DNA of 64,000 nucleotides from Xiphias gladius. Its lineage: Eukaryota > Chordata > Actinopteri > Istiophoriformes > Xiphiidae. Every line of letters begins with the position of its first letter. The stretch's first letter is position 1. This document shows positions 34,797-47,100 of this stretch, piece by piece. The translations under genes and the position numbers were made by a program. The notes below the pieces were generated by a model. The model searched no databases. It was not told the DNA's origin and worked only from the letters and a program-made list of their open reading frames with translations. Location of the stretch: contig NC_053419.1 of NCBI RefSeq assembly GCF_016859285.1, positions 9,334,501-9,398,500 of the forward strand. The letters run 5' to 3'.

Positions 34797-35270
34797 ATGG
34801 TGGTGCCGAACTCGTGTCTCGCTGCCTTCGCGGTGCTCCGTCAGATCGAGCCGATCATCGTGCTCGAGCAGCTGGGCAGCACTCTGTTCGACACCGCCCT
34901 GCAGTTGGTAGTCAAGGACCGGTGCGCCAACGCCACCTACAGCGAGCTCTCCAGGGAGGCTAGCCAGCAGAAAGCCATGACGGACTTCTTCATGACCTAC
35001 AACCTCATCATCCGGCTGGTTCCGATCTTACCCTCGCTGCTCCTGGCCAGGTTGAGCGACCGCGGCAGGAGGAAAGCCCCCATCGCGGTGCCGCTGAGCG
35101 GGTACCTGCTGTCCAGGCTCGCCCTGCTCCTGGTGGTCATCTTCCGCCTGCCGCTGGAGGTGATGTTCGGCGCGGCCGGTCTCTTCGGGCTGTCCGGCGG
35201 GTTCTGCGCCTACTGGCCCGGCGTCATGACGCTGGCGTCGCTGGGCTCCACGGCGGCCGACCGGTCCAAG
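34797..35270 (+). CDS. slc46a2: slc46a2 exon 1
   Basis: 158 codons, phase 0 out, donor gtcagt. Carries the first helices, the NAT sequon, the LSDRGRRK loop and GAAGLFGLSGGFCAYWPGV. Third codon positions are strongly G/C. Confidence 0.96.
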
Positions 35271-38200
35271 GTCAGTGGTCCGGAGAAATCTGAATGTCGT
35301 TTTCGGTCTCATCAAACCACAAAATGATGGGAGGCGGTTATAAAGAGGCAGAAACACTATAGCGGAAAATATCACCAAAGGTAATCGTTAAACAATATCA
35401 ATACTAGATAAATATGTATTGCTTTTCCAGTAGGCTGGTTCCCTGGGCAGGTTAGCGGAGCTCTGCAGCTCTTCCTTCAGCTGGAGCACAGACAAGCGTT
35501 CACAAAAGTTGGACTCAGTAAACACAGAATGGTGAAGTGGGACTTGTAATGTTTTTACACGGTACTGCTGCAACTTTTACTTTTCTCTCCCGCTGGAGAC
35601 AAAACGTGTCTTTTATATGCCCTCTGTTATGTCAGAGGCTGACACTGGCACACACCGTCCATGCCCCTCGTCAAATGCACATACATTATTTTATTTTTTG
35701 TGTGTGGCCTAAGCCTGGCCTAAAATAACAGAATAACACCTCAGAACTCAACCTTAAATGACAACTTTAGTGTCCTTCAAGTTGTGATTGCTAAGGATAC
35801 AAGGTCTCCTTTTAAAAGAAGCGGCGTGTGTCCATGTCCCATGCAGGTGATGATGAGAGTGGAGCTGCTGTACGGGATTTCAGGCCTGGTGGGCAGCTTG
35901 GTGTCGGGTCATCTGTTCCTGCTGTACAGCTCCAGTCTGGGGCATGGGATCGTCCTGCTCATTGTGAGCACACTGCTGCACCTGCTCTGCCTCATACTGT
36001 CCGTGGTCCTGCTGCAGGTCAGCGTGTGTGCCTGTGTGTGTGTGTAATATCGCAGAGGGTTTCCCGTATGAATGTGTGATGCGTGCGTTTTTGACTGGTG
36101 TGTCTGTGTGAGCCAAGGCTGCACCGCAGTCAGCTTATCGGTACCTGGCAATAATTGTTTGAAAATATGAAGCTGGACCAGTACTAAAATAGAATCCAGA
36201 GAAAAAATTGGCAATTATTGTTTGAAAATATGAAGTTGGACCAGTACTAAATATACCAGAATCCAGAAATCTTTGTTTGTTTGTTGTTGTTGTTGAAACT
36301 TCCCCAGAAAAACCTCAAGCTTGAGTGGATTTCAGTCTGACGTTGTTTTCAGCAGTGTCCTATTGTCTGCACCAGATTTTCACCTTTATGTCCCCCAAGT
36401 CTAGCAGGGGCCGAATATTTTGCCGAGCAGTGTGCAGATCATGCTGATGTTAAGTGTGTGTGTGTGTGTGTCTGGCATCTTCATCAAAGGTGAAACGAGC
36501 GCCCAGCGACGAGCCCGGTGACGACTGCCGCCTCCTTCGCGACGCCTCCGAGGACGCCCGGGTGGCCGCGGCCACTGCGGGGAAGGACAAGGCGAACGTG
36601 CTCCTGCTGTTCGCGGCCGCCGTGCTGTACAACTTTGCGGTGGGCGGGGCCATGGAGATACTGGGCGTCTTTGTGATGAAGGAGCCGCTCAGCTGGACCG
36701 CCACTCAGGTGACATTTCGCTCTCCTTTAAGTTTCCGATACTTTATGCAGGAACGATGACAGTAATTTTGCTTGATTCTTATTATGATCATTGTCATTAG
36801 CGTGTGTCCATGTCTTTCCTCTATCCGGGTGACTTCCAATTTGACTCCCTCTCCTTTTGTGCCTATTTCCCCCCCCAGGTTGGCTACGGCAACGCAGCCG
36901 GCTGCATGATCTTCCTCACCAGCTTCCTCGGCGTCCTCCTGCTTCGCCGCTGCGTCGGCGACGTCGTGCTCATCCTGGTCGGCATGGTGTCCTTCGCCTC
37001 GGGGATCTACTTCATGTCCTTCGTCACGGCAACCTACATGTTCTACCTCGGTAAGACGGAGTGGCGTCGACGGGGCCCGGGTTTGTGGTGGGTCGTGGGC
37101 AGGTAGGACGATGCAACCTGAAGAAGAAGGGGGGAAAAAAAACAATCTTGCAGTTCACGCCGTTTGTCTTTCTTGTTGTGTGTGTCCTGCTCCCTGGAGA
37201 AGCTCACCTGCGTACTCGCCTTTTTCTTTCGCTTAACAAAATGCAACAGAATCTCTCGTCCCTTCCTTAACATTTGCCCCATTAGATTGTACCTTCGGGT
37301 TAAATCCCGGAATCAGAGCACTGCTTCTTTTTTGACTTGCCCTTTTTTTTTTTTTTTTTTACTGAAAAAAAAAACAGCGGGGTCCAAAAGTCTGAGACCA
37401 CTTTCCCATTCAAGTGCATGGGAAAGTGCATAAATTGTCATTAGACAGTGAAAAGAAGCCCATCACACTTTCTCAGAGCTTGAGATAACGTCTTTAGTTT
37501 GGTTCGTTTTTCAGTCAAATACCCAAAGATATTCCATGTAACTCGGAATAAAACACAGGAAAGGGACAAATATCCTTAAATTTGAGAAGCAGGAATCAGA
37601 ATTTTTGCTTGATAAAGGACTTCAACCAAAAAAAAATTTTTGTCAGTCTATTGAATGATAAATTGATTCATTGACTAATCGTTTCAGCACTAGTGTGAAA
37701 TTTAGTATATTTTGCCAGCAGAGGATTAGATGTGTGTATAAAAAAATGGCAGTGTCTTTTCTCTTTGAAGTGATCTCTCACTCCTTTACAGTCTTTCACA
37801 TTTGGCCTGTTGGTTTAACAGGTTCTTCTATAAATGAAAGATAGGGTTTAGTTCCCACAAGAGTCTTTTGAGTAACCTCTTTTCTCATTTTTATTTAGCC
37901 AAATGGCTAATACAGCAAACAGGAGAAAACAAGCGTTCATGTTTGGTTGTTGTTGTTTTTTTTGTTTTGACTTGAGTCAGCAAAAGTAAGAAAAGGGATT
38001 GTAACAGGATTGTATCAGCTGGCTCCACGTCTGACAGATTTAGGTTGCCGGTACAAATAGTAAAAAATGGAAACCAAAATAGGGAAACGACAGTGAGTAG
38101 AGACCATAAACATCCAATTCTGCATCCAGCACTATGCGACAGATACACTGGAAGGTTATTGTCTCCGTAAATGTTCTATCTGTGTTAAAGCATAAAATCT

Positions 38201-39138
38201 TAAAAACACAGCCTTCTTATTCTGTTCATTCCAAACAAAGCAGAAATACAAAACACATAATTTTCTGTGCAAAAGGAAAGAGCTAGCATTCACAAGCTGT
38301 TCACAACAGCACACTAGAGACCATCGTGTGATGGGATCAAACCAGCCACGACGCCCGTCAACATGCTGATGTTTTGACCTGCGGCTGTTGGGATCCCATT
38401 GCAATACGGTCTGTAGTTTTACCTAATGTCTTAGTGTGGACGGGAATGATTGAAACTGGGATACAGTGATCTACGACTTAAAACGAACCTGGGCCAGGGG
38501 TGTAAAGTGGGGGGGGGCTCCTTCCCTACTTCCAGCGCCCTTGCTCAGACCACAACCAGACAGACATACAAACACCTGCCACAGTACTCAAAACCCACTC
38601 TGTGATAGCTGTTGCTACATTGGGTGTCTCCAGGACCACATTTTGCCATGATGACACACACACACACACACACACACAGTCACAGGGTGAAAACACTAGC
38701 TCAGATGTCACGGCTGATAATGAAAAAGCCTTAATGAAATATAATATAATGTTTAACCAGCCGCAATCTGTGCTACAGACAAACAAAATGGACTGTCACA
38801 TTTAATGAAAATGTGACAGGTTACAGTATTACCTTAACACAAAAGACTCATTGTTTAGACAGTGTGGGTGAGATAATACAAAACTGGCTACAGCTCTATT
38901 AGACACACAAACCTGCCAAAGACAGAAGCTAGTAGGTGGACGGCAGTGGTGGGTGGTTGGGTGTACAAAGGGACATTGTGGAGGGAGAGGAATCGAGAGG
39001 GAAAAAATTAATTGGTGTTCATTTCTCGGCAGCTCGCTCGCTCAGCCTGTTTGCTCTCATCCCGATGCCCACGATCAGATCTTTGCTCTCACAGCAGGTT
39101 CCAGCTTCCTCATACGGTGAGTATGCAACCTGTGTGCC

Positions 39139-39205
<67 letters not shown>

Positions 39206-41928
39206 GTGTGTGAAAGCACTACAGATGAGTAATAAAAATAGCAGGTTGACAATGGTTTCATCACATTAATATGGCTTTAAAAGTGAGAAATACAGGGTTT
39301 TTTTTTTACTGCACTACATGTATGGATTTAAAACATACAGCTGCAACTGAAAGTTGCTAAAAGTTTTAGATTATTGAAGGGTCAGTTCATCTGAATTACC
39401 CCCCAAAAAAAAAGCAAACCATATTTTCTCACTTACTTCTAGAGTTTTAAGAGGGACTATTTGTTTGGGGGAAGGTAGTTCCAAAAAACGTTCACAGCGA
39501 GGTCTTGTGGATTATCCAGAATAAGCCAGATTTAAGTAAATGACATTTTCAATGCTGTGAACAAAATAAATCAAATTACATTAACCCTCACTGTATTGTA
39601 AAGGCAGAAACAGACATCTTAACCCAATCAAATAGTGTGCAAAAAGTGAATATAAGTGAATATATTTATATCCACTTATAATATAACTGAAAATAAAATT
39701 TCATTCAGCGTCTTCCACACACAAGATAAATCAAAGCTCTGCCAAATCAGTGACATCTAGCTTAGTTTTTTACACAGTGAGATTAAATGTTGTTATTAGC
39801 AAGTGTTTACATACTGCAGTATCTAGAATACTGAAAGTATCAAAGATAAGAGAGAAGTGCAGTGTTTAGATGGTGTCCAACCGAGGAGAGGAGGAAGTTG
39901 TAGGAGAGGGAAGGCAAGAGGTTATTTCCAGAGAGTTGAGTTTGCAGTGTGAAGGTCAGTGACAGGTCAGAACAGTGATCCTCTCACATTGTTATCATCA
40001 ATGTGTGATGGTTAGCGTGTTTAAGGAGTTGCTGTGTGATGAAAATTATGTCATTATATGTCACCTGGCAGATAAAAAAAAAAAACTTTGACCACAATAT
40101 CAGGAGGCCCGATGTGGAGAAGCAGAACATGGAAAATATTTTGATAAAGGCACGACTCACCACCTTTTAAAACTCATTCCCAAACTTTGTGAACAAATAC
40201 TTAGGTTATTGTGCGGCTGCATGGTGGACGGAGGAGGCGTTTAGGGGCTTGGAAGATGGAAAACTCTTTATTTCAGTACACTTCATTTTCTCTAAGGAGA
40301 AATTAATTTTGATCAAGCTACCCTCATTTTTAGTCTTTTGGTCTTGTGTTCAGTGTGTGTACAGTAGTGTTTATCAGCTTTTGGTCAGGTATGCAGACAT
40401 GCACACACGGAAGAGCGGTGTATACTGGAAACCTACACGTGAGCCAGTCCGACGGGCTTATACTAAAAAAGATGACGTCTTAAAGATCCTCTTCTGCCAA
40501 AAGTCCATCTGAGTGCCATGCTTCCTTTCTCTGACAAACACAGACAGGCAGGCAGGCAGGCAGACAGGCAGGCAGACAGACAGACAGACACACACACACA
40601 CAGGGAAAGGTTTGTTCATTATCAGGGTTTTTCCCTTGTGCTTGCTTTGGTATGATGCCTGTTTGAGGAGTCAGTGCAATGCAAACATAGACATCAGCCA
40701 CACAAACCCTTTTCCTGTCCACACATACAAGGAAATTAAAATATTAAGAAATATACGTTACAGTGCCAAGGTTTTGGGCAAAAAGCATAAAATGAGGATG
40801 CTTTCAAAAATAATGTCATGAATAGTTTTTATTCCTGAACTAACTTCTTACAAAGTGAAGTAAAGGAGAAAAAACCTAAATCAAATCAGTATTTGCTTTG
40901 ACCCCGCTTTGGTCTTTAAAACGGCACCGGTTCTCCTCGGTACACTTGCGCACAGTGTTAACTTGGCAGGTAGGTTGCTGGAGAATTCGCCACAGTTCCT
41001 CTGTGGAATTCCGCTGTCTCAGTGTCCTCTGTGTCTTCATGTGGTCCCAGACTGACTCCGTGATGTTGCGATCAGGGCTCTGTGGGGGCCAGACAACCTG
41101 TTGCAGCGCCCCCTGCTATTCTGGTCACTGAAGATAGTTCTTCACGACTCTGGCTGTATGTTAGGGGTCGGTGTTATGCGCTGCTGGATCGTGTTATCTT
41201 TGGACAGAGCCAGGCTGACGGTGTCCCGTTTCCAGTCTTTATGCTAAGCTATGTAAGCCAGCTGTTGGCCATATCTTCATATATTTACTGCACAGACATG
41301 AGAGTAATATCGATCTTCTTATATAACTCTTGGCAAAAAAGGAAAACAAGTTCATTTTCTAAAATGTCAAACTATTCCTTTAAAGAGATCTCTCTGTCGG
41401 ATTAACTTCTCTCTCCTTTAAACTGTCTGTCCTCCTTCCTTCCCATCAGGCACCACTCTCACCTCCCTGCAGTTGGCTCTGAAGTTTGTCGGTCTGGCCT
41501 ACATCCCTGCCTTCACTAAGATCTATCAGAGAACCCTGGACTGGTTCCCCGGCTTCGTCTTCACGCTCTCCAGCATCATTACAGTACTGGGAATGATACC
41601 TATCAGGTACTCTTTTTAGACCGTTTCAGATCAGTAGATTAGTTTGCAGGTTTATCAGGACATTACATAAAGTTGCAGGTTTGCAGTCAGCGTTTGTTTC
41701 TCTCTACATAGTGCACCAATGAAAAACAGTCTTAAAAGCTTAATTCAGGCATAAAATACTGAGTTATTGTGATAAAACTTGACTTGGACTTGACCCACAC
41801 ACTGTCTCTCTCTCACACACTTCTCCATGCACGTTTCCTGTTCCCCCCCCTCCAGCATCATTGGCTGCAGATCCCCTCAGAGGCAGAAGTGCCAAAGGAC
41901 TCAGGCGGCACTGACTCACCAGCAGTGA
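34797..41928 (+). CDS. slc46a2: Solute carrier family 46 member 2 (MFS transporter)
   Basis: A major-facilitator membrane transporter of the SLC46 family (relative of the folate carrier SLC46A1; human SLC46A2 is the thymic stromal cotransporter TSCOT). Coding exons: 34797-35270, 35847-36017, 36490-36708, 36879-37050, 39033-39116, 41450-41606, 41856-41928; all phases agree, giving 449 aa (human about 475, memory). Visible features: an N-glycosylation sequon NAT (45-47) in the first outer loop, the MFS loop motif LSDRGRRK (86-93), YWPGVMTLASLGS, GHLFLLYSSS, VGYGNAAGCMIFLTSFLGV, GMVSFASG, LFALIPMPTIRS and many hydrophobic segments consistent with 12 helices. Start chosen at the first in-frame ATG, context gccATGg. 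Exon 1 is very GC-rich. The last about 24 residues (IIGCRSPQRQ..) diverge from human. Family is certain; assignment to A2 also leans on linkage to snx30. Confidence 0.94.
35847..36017 (+). CDS. slc46a2: slc46a2 exon 2
   Basis: 57 codons, phase 0/0. Two hydrophobic segments around SLVSGHLFLLYSSS, which aligns with SMASGHLF in human SLC46A2 (memory). Confidence 0.94.
36147..36268. repeat. 63-bp direct tandem duplication in an slc46a2 intron
   Basis: tgtttgaaaatatgaag..ggaccagtactaaa occurs twice with a 63-bp offset (36,147 and 36,210), differing at a few bases. Non-coding. Confidence 0.9.
36490..36708 (+). CDS. slc46a2: slc46a2 exon 3
   Basis: 73 codons, phase 0/0. First half is the charged cytoplasmic central loop (DEPGDDCRLLRDASEDAR); second half is the next helix and GVFVMKEPLSW. 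Confidence 0.93.
36879..37050 (+). CDS. slc46a2: slc46a2 exon 4
   Basis: 172 nt, phase 0 in, phase 1 out. VGYGNAAGCMIFLTSFLGV and GMVSFASG match the best-conserved stretch of SLC46A2. The acceptor has a poly(C) tract. Confidence 0.96.
37375..37700. repeat. Interspersed-repeat remnants in slc46a2 intron 4
   Basis: ggtccaaaagtctgagacca resembles the terminus of fish Tc1-like transposons. It is followed by an 11-bp perfect hairpin (37,399-37,409 with 37,418-37,428). ttgactaatcgtttcagcac near 37,671-37,690 is a common 3' segment of fish SINEs. Recognition is from memory. Confidence 0.45.
38654..38678. repeat. (AC)n microsatellite
   Basis: 25 bp of AC repeat in slc46a2 intron 4. Confidence 0.9.
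39033..39116 (+). CDS. slc46a2: slc46a2 exon 5 (short)
   Basis: 84 nt, phase 1 in and out. Encodes RSLSLFALIPMPTIRSLLSQ and ends SSY, aligning without gaps to human AVMLFALIPVTTIRS..SSYG (memory). Isolated by roughly 2-kb introns on both sides. Confidence 0.94.
39142..39203. repeat. (GT)n microsatellite, about 62 bp
   Basis: Begins 25 bp after the donor of slc46a2 exon 5, close enough to influence splicing. Confidence 0.97.
40537..40602. repeat. Compound (CAGG)n(CAGA)n(CA)n microsatellite
   Basis: Tetranucleotide CAGG units grade into CAGA and then CA repeats. Confidence 0.95.
40876..41185 (-). pseudogene. Tc1/mariner-like transposase C-terminal fragment
   Basis: On the minus strand, in slc46a2 intron 5, lies the C-terminal third of a fish Tc1-like DDE transposase. 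HTARVVKNYLQ and WPPQSPDRNITESVWDHMK are the canonical segments around the last catalytic acidic residue, followed by TEELWRILQ. The frame is broken: a stop replaces K in the usual DPKHTA, two more in-frame stops follow KNYLQ, and the region upstream is missing. The frame ends at 40,876-40,878. A dead remnant with no terminal repeats recognised alongside. Confidence 0.85.
41190..41400. repeat. Dispersed teleost repeat beside the Tc1 fragment
   Basis: tttggacagagccaggctga, ccagtctttatgctaagcta and gtcaaactattcctttaaa match from memory a complex interspersed repeat widespread in percomorph fish. It abuts the transposase remnant, suggesting nested insertion. Confidence 0.5.
41450..41606 (+). CDS. 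slc46a2: slc46a2 exon 6
   Basis: 157 nt, phase 1 in, phase 2 out. Encodes the last two helices (TTLTSLQLALKFVGLAYIPA and WFPGFVFTLSSIITVLG). Confidence 0.94.
41856..41928 (+). CDS. slc46a2: slc46a2 exon 7 with stop
   Basis: Acceptor tcccccccctccag. The frame gives IIGCRSPQRQKCQRTQAALT and stops at TGA 41,926-41,928. Weak match to the human tail, so it is the least certain exon; splice phase 2 supports it. Confidence 0.75.
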
Positions 41929-42094
41929 GTTGGCATCGGTCCGAGGCAGACGGGGAACTGAAACATGAAATGAGCAGAAGGAGAGTGACTTCCTATACAG
42001 TAACTGTAGGCACTGCGTGAAAGGAGTTCCTACACTCGAGCTGTTAGAGGAGGAACAAACAGAAGTTTTATGTTCATGTGAGCATTTTGTGAGA

Positions 42095-42127
<33 letters not shown>

Positions 42128-44135
42128 CTAAAATTAACCTGTGACATTCTGGAATAAGGCCTGTGTGATGGCTTGCTCTGACTGGAGGTAAACTGCGTGA
42201 AAATATCTCAAACCGGTCTGACAAAAAGTTTGAAACTGTTCAACTTCTGACTGAGATGCAGGCAGGCATCATCAACCAGTGGAATTCATTAACCCGTGAA
42301 ATTGGTCCAAGCAGCCTTTAAAGGATTAGAGACATGTCCACAGGAACACACCCAGGGTGATCTCAGCATTACGCAGACTTTGCAGTGAATGTGTCAGGCA
42401 TGACAAGTAAGTTGTGAGTGCTGCCTAAAATAGGCTGTTTTTTTTTTTTAATACTGTGAAAAGATTTGACTTCACACGTTTAATGAAGTTTGCTTTTGTG
42501 AACCAGCTCATGCTACAGGATCACATCATTTCAGTTGTAAATTTCTAATATATTTGAATCAATGCTGGAACCTAATGGGAGGTGAGATATTTCCTTCCTA
42601 AAGCCTTGCACACCCAAGCTAGATGGAAACCGGGATTTCAGGGATTTACACACACTTGCAATTTAAATTTTTGTCAAACGGGCACCTCTGGTGATGCACC
42701 GTATGTAATCTTATGAGGGTTTTAAACAAACATATGTCAGAAGTTCAGTTTTATTATGATTGCAGACTTTGGCTTTAAGTTGTTTTCTTCTGAGTTGAAA
42801 CTTGGTCGTTAATCTGTAGATTTGTCACGACCAAATCTGGGTCAGTATCTGACTTTAAATCGTGTAGTTTGTTCGGCTGCTGCTGGGTCACTCCAGTGTT
42901 TCTGTACTTGAGGATGGTTTAAAGACCTCTTGACACTCTCTGTCGGTTAATTTAGTTGCAGTTATTTGCGTTACGGTTCCAAACTTACATTTGTAGATAC
43001 CGATTACCAGTCACACGTAATTAATGACTGTACACACAACTCAGAATTTGTATGAGTATGGTGTCATTTGAAGTTCTCACATACTGACTTATCTTTAAAA
43101 ATAGAAATGCTATGTACATAGATTAAAGTGCATTTATTTTAATTCTATAGTATATAGAGTGCAACCCTGCAGGTCAGGAACTGTTGACAGAGCAAAGGCA
43201 AAATTTGTTTAAAAATGACATTTTTTTGAAATTGGTGTTTTTATGATTTTCTTTTTTTTCACTTTTGATATTTTTAACCTCCTTTAATTTTGCTTTAGGT
43301 TGTAAAGCAATAACCTATTTGAAAGGTACTATATAAGGTTCGATCATTTTAACCTATTGCCTGAATTTTAGCCTGTGTGATTTTGTCTGGTTAACAGCCA
43401 CACATTAAATTATCACCATCTTTTTTCAAAAAGTTCAGAAACAAATTATGAAATAATTACTATGAAATTTAGAAATGAAATACTTTTGTAATAACTACAG
43501 TTAGATATAATAATTTTGACATCTAGAGTAATTATGCCTGAAGTGACCTTGTCCCCATGAGAAGAGGTCTGGAAATCTCATGGCGTGTGGCCTGTCATTT
43601 TGTTATATGGTACGAGACGTAGCGGTAACGTAACGGTAGAGCAGAAGGGAAGAAGATGCAGCCTGCATTACTGTTATTTTTATTTTATACATGGATTTAT
43701 TATTGCACTTTTATGTATTTGTGACACTTTTAAAAAAGCACTTGACAAAAGGGATGTTGTTTATGTCACAACGCAGAAGGTACATTTTACATTGGTACAA
43801 AGGTTAGAACAAAAGGAAAATATTTGCAGTAATGAATCAGCAAGCTGCAATTAAGTTGTATAAAAGTCTAGTTTTTGTTTTTTTTGGTTTTTTTCATTCC
43901 TCAAACAATTGTTTAATAATTTGATTTTGTCTGTATGAAACTAACTGGATGCAATGTTTTATGAAATGATAAAACTCGTATCTAAACCTTCCCGCTTCAT
44001 GTTTTTTCTTGCTTCGTAAGATCATTGTTACTATGCGTATTCCCATCAAATGATTACTTTTTTTTGCACTTACAACACATTTCAGCTGGTTAAAACCCAA
44101 TAAAATATTACATAAGAAAAACTGAAAAATCGAAC
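41929..44135 (+). other. slc46a2: slc46a2 3'UTR
   Basis: Non-coding, AT-rich, with a poly(A) run near 42,102-42,127. The canonical AATAAA at 44,099-44,104 is the most distal plus-strand poly(A) signal before snx30; ATTAAA variants near 43,122 and 43,405 could give shorter forms. Confidence 0.5.
44099..44104 (+). terminator. slc46a2: Candidate poly(A) signal of slc46a2
   Basis: AATAAA on the plus strand. Cleavage would be expected 10-30 nt downstream, around 44,115-44,135. Confidence 0.5.
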
Positions 44136-44139
44136 CAGA

Positions 44140-47100
44140 GCAGAAAAATATCAAATGAATGTTCTTTTTATTATTGGTCCAATATATCCAAAAAATCATT
44201 TGAGGTAAAGATAAATTGCATCAAAAACAACATCAATATACAAGCTTATTTATAATTACAACAAGATGTTATTCACATCCAAATGTACAATAAGGACTCT
44301 GAACGTAAACAGTACACACTGGGGGGCAGAAATAAAAAGACTGAAGCTAGATTCACACGTTCATAAGTCATCTGACCTTTAACTTTTCATACAGGTTTGA
44401 CTGATCAGGTCTCTCTTCATGTGTGACTGCACGCGAGGAAAAGGGGAGGAAAAGACAGGGACATTTGGCTTAGAGACATTTGATTTGTACGTTAAAGAAG
44501 GACAAAACTCACATTCTCCCCTCTTTATAGGCTTGTACAGTGGCGGCCGTCATAGTTGTCCCTGTTTGGTGATTTAACCTGAATCGGCTATGCAGGCGAA
44601 GTTTCACACTGCAACACAAAGTATGTCTGAACCAACTCGACACCAGACTCTTTATTGTAATTTTTGGCAAATGAAAGAAAGCAAATTGTTTTTTTTTTTT
44701 TTCCCCCCCACCCAACAGACACTTCTGCCAGGGGTTGGAGCTACATATATAGTGCAAAAATAATTCAGCAGGCACACTGTATAGGATGGGGCTTTTACAA
44801 TGGCTATGAGTAAAAGGTAAAGTATATTCATCGGAAAACTATCGTCAGGGTTCCAATGAGCATCAAAAATAAAAACAAAATTTTTCATTCCTCATATTTT
44901 GGTTATGCCAGGCTTACATCATTAGTACAAATCTCCAAAATCCCTTCTAAAATGTATTCTAGTAATCTTCACATATTCACTGGAACCCCGACGACGATCT
45001 CCTTATTATACAAATATAGACTCAGCTGTACTGTATATAATTAAGCTGTACATTGCAGTATACTGAAAATACAGAACATTGCCATTGGAGCAAAAAGAAA
45101 TTTCAGTCAACTCTGAATGATCTCAGAACCTGTGCAGGCCGGTACAGTTACTTCATTTACACCAGAGAGCAGGAGAGTGTACAGATGCATCGATGCCTCG
45201 TTTTAAAAATCACTGCTCTGATGGCAACGACTCACAGTGCTCGGCTGTCCACAAACAGATACCAAGTACCGATCTGATCCAGTAAACAAAACAGAACTAA
45301 AAGGAAAAGAGTGGTCAGAGTTATTCTTGACATCCTATCAGTTCATTTTTAAAACTTATATCATGTTTGCTACATTTTCCTATTCCTAAGTTCTTCATCA
45401 AGTCAATATCTTAAAATGTACCTGGGTCACAGTGAACATTAGCTACTGGTTGAAATGTTTATTTTTGCTAGAAAGATGGGGAAATCAAGTCTGATGCCGC
45501 CTGCTGTATCTTTTCCTAGTGGAGTTCACCAGTGCGCTTATATGTAATGGTGAACGGATTATGAAATGTAAAACTTTACAGTCTGATAAAACCAAACTGC
45601 TTTAAGAAGGCGCACTGTGGAGTTTTCTAGTAAACAAACAAATCTCTGTTTCCATTCAGGTTTTCTTACCGAAACGCTTTGTGTGTTTCCTTGAGATACA
45701 AACCCATCAGGGATCTGCTCACGAAAACACTGCTCCGCAGCGCTACTAGTGGTCAAAAGCTCTACAGGGTACCTTTAACTTTGCTTAATTTCAGTGCTTT
45801 ACCTTTCTATAGTTCCTGCTGTTGATAATTGAATAACATAACTTTAATTGTGGCGCATGTTTATATAAGTTGTGACAAGTAACATAAAAAGGATGGAAAA
45901 TGTGGAAAGGTAGCAAAACTCTAAATTATAATGTAACGTTTAAAGCAGTGGTTTGAGGATAAAAATGGAGATCCTCTTCTACAGTATATGTGAAAGAACC
46001 AGACAATACAGAGACTCCTCTGACTCTGGCTCTTAATACAGGATTTTAATATTTTGGTATTCTGAGAAATGTAACCTTTTAGCATCAGTGCATCCATAGT
46101 ACTGTCTGCTGTACCCGCCTCTACACTGGACCACAGCTACTCTTCTTGCTCCATCTAACAGGCTGTATTCAACACACACAATTAAAAATACAATGTTCTT
46201 CACGAGTCACCTCGTTGACTTCTGGTAGTAAGAGGAAGCAGAAGCTGCTTCATGCTTTCAAAGCTCAAAGGGAATGAAGGACATAAAAAAAAAAAAAAAA
46301 AAGAACTGACAAAGCACTAAAACCAGCTCGCAAGCAGACGCAGTCACTTCATTTCGTCGCTGTCTTATAGTGCTGGCATTTGGCTACACTGAGGGCAGGC
46401 TCAGTAAAGTGACATCAACTTAAAATCAGAGGAAGAAGCATCCAAAAATGATCAGATAAAAAGGACACCATTTAAAAGAAACGTAACAAAGGAGATTTTG
46501 ATGTTTTAATAAAGCCTCTAGAAGCGCTAAAAAATAAAAATAAAAAGCTGAGATTATAGCCATTTTGCTATGTCATTTCCCCATATCAGCACCTTGTTTC
46601 AGAAAATCCTGTCAATAAATGAAAGGACACTAAAGAAACTCTTCAGCAAACTATTATTACTTGTGACCGAGAAAAAAAAAAATGTCTCCCCCTGTTTTAG
46701 ACGCTACAACGTGGCGATATCTGTTCCTTGCAATTAACAGAATTTAAAATCTTTGTAAGAGTGGTTCTGAAAAGATGTGACATGACTGAGTCTGCCCTGG
46801 TATCAGTGGTCAAGTTTTTGCTACTTTATGCTCAGTGTACTGAGCTAACAATACAGCTGAGGACGGAGAGGAAAAAAAAAGGATAGAAGTTTTTAACTAT
46901 GGGAGGGAAAAATGCTAAACTCTCAGCAATACCACTACTGCTTTAACTGTCAACCTACAGTACATCCCTGTATGGTCAAATACATGTTAGGAAAAGTTGG
47001 AAATCATTGAAGTGGGTTCAGCGAATATTACGCATTGAAGTGTAGCAGAATATATCTTTTCCTTCAAAGCAAGGCCACATCAGCAACAATCTGGAGGGGG

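Noticed and set aside
41769..42020. 83-codon frame overlapping slc46a2 exon 7
   Set aside because: Alternative frame of the last exon and 3'UTR; phase 2 from exon 6 selects the other frame, which ends at 41,928.
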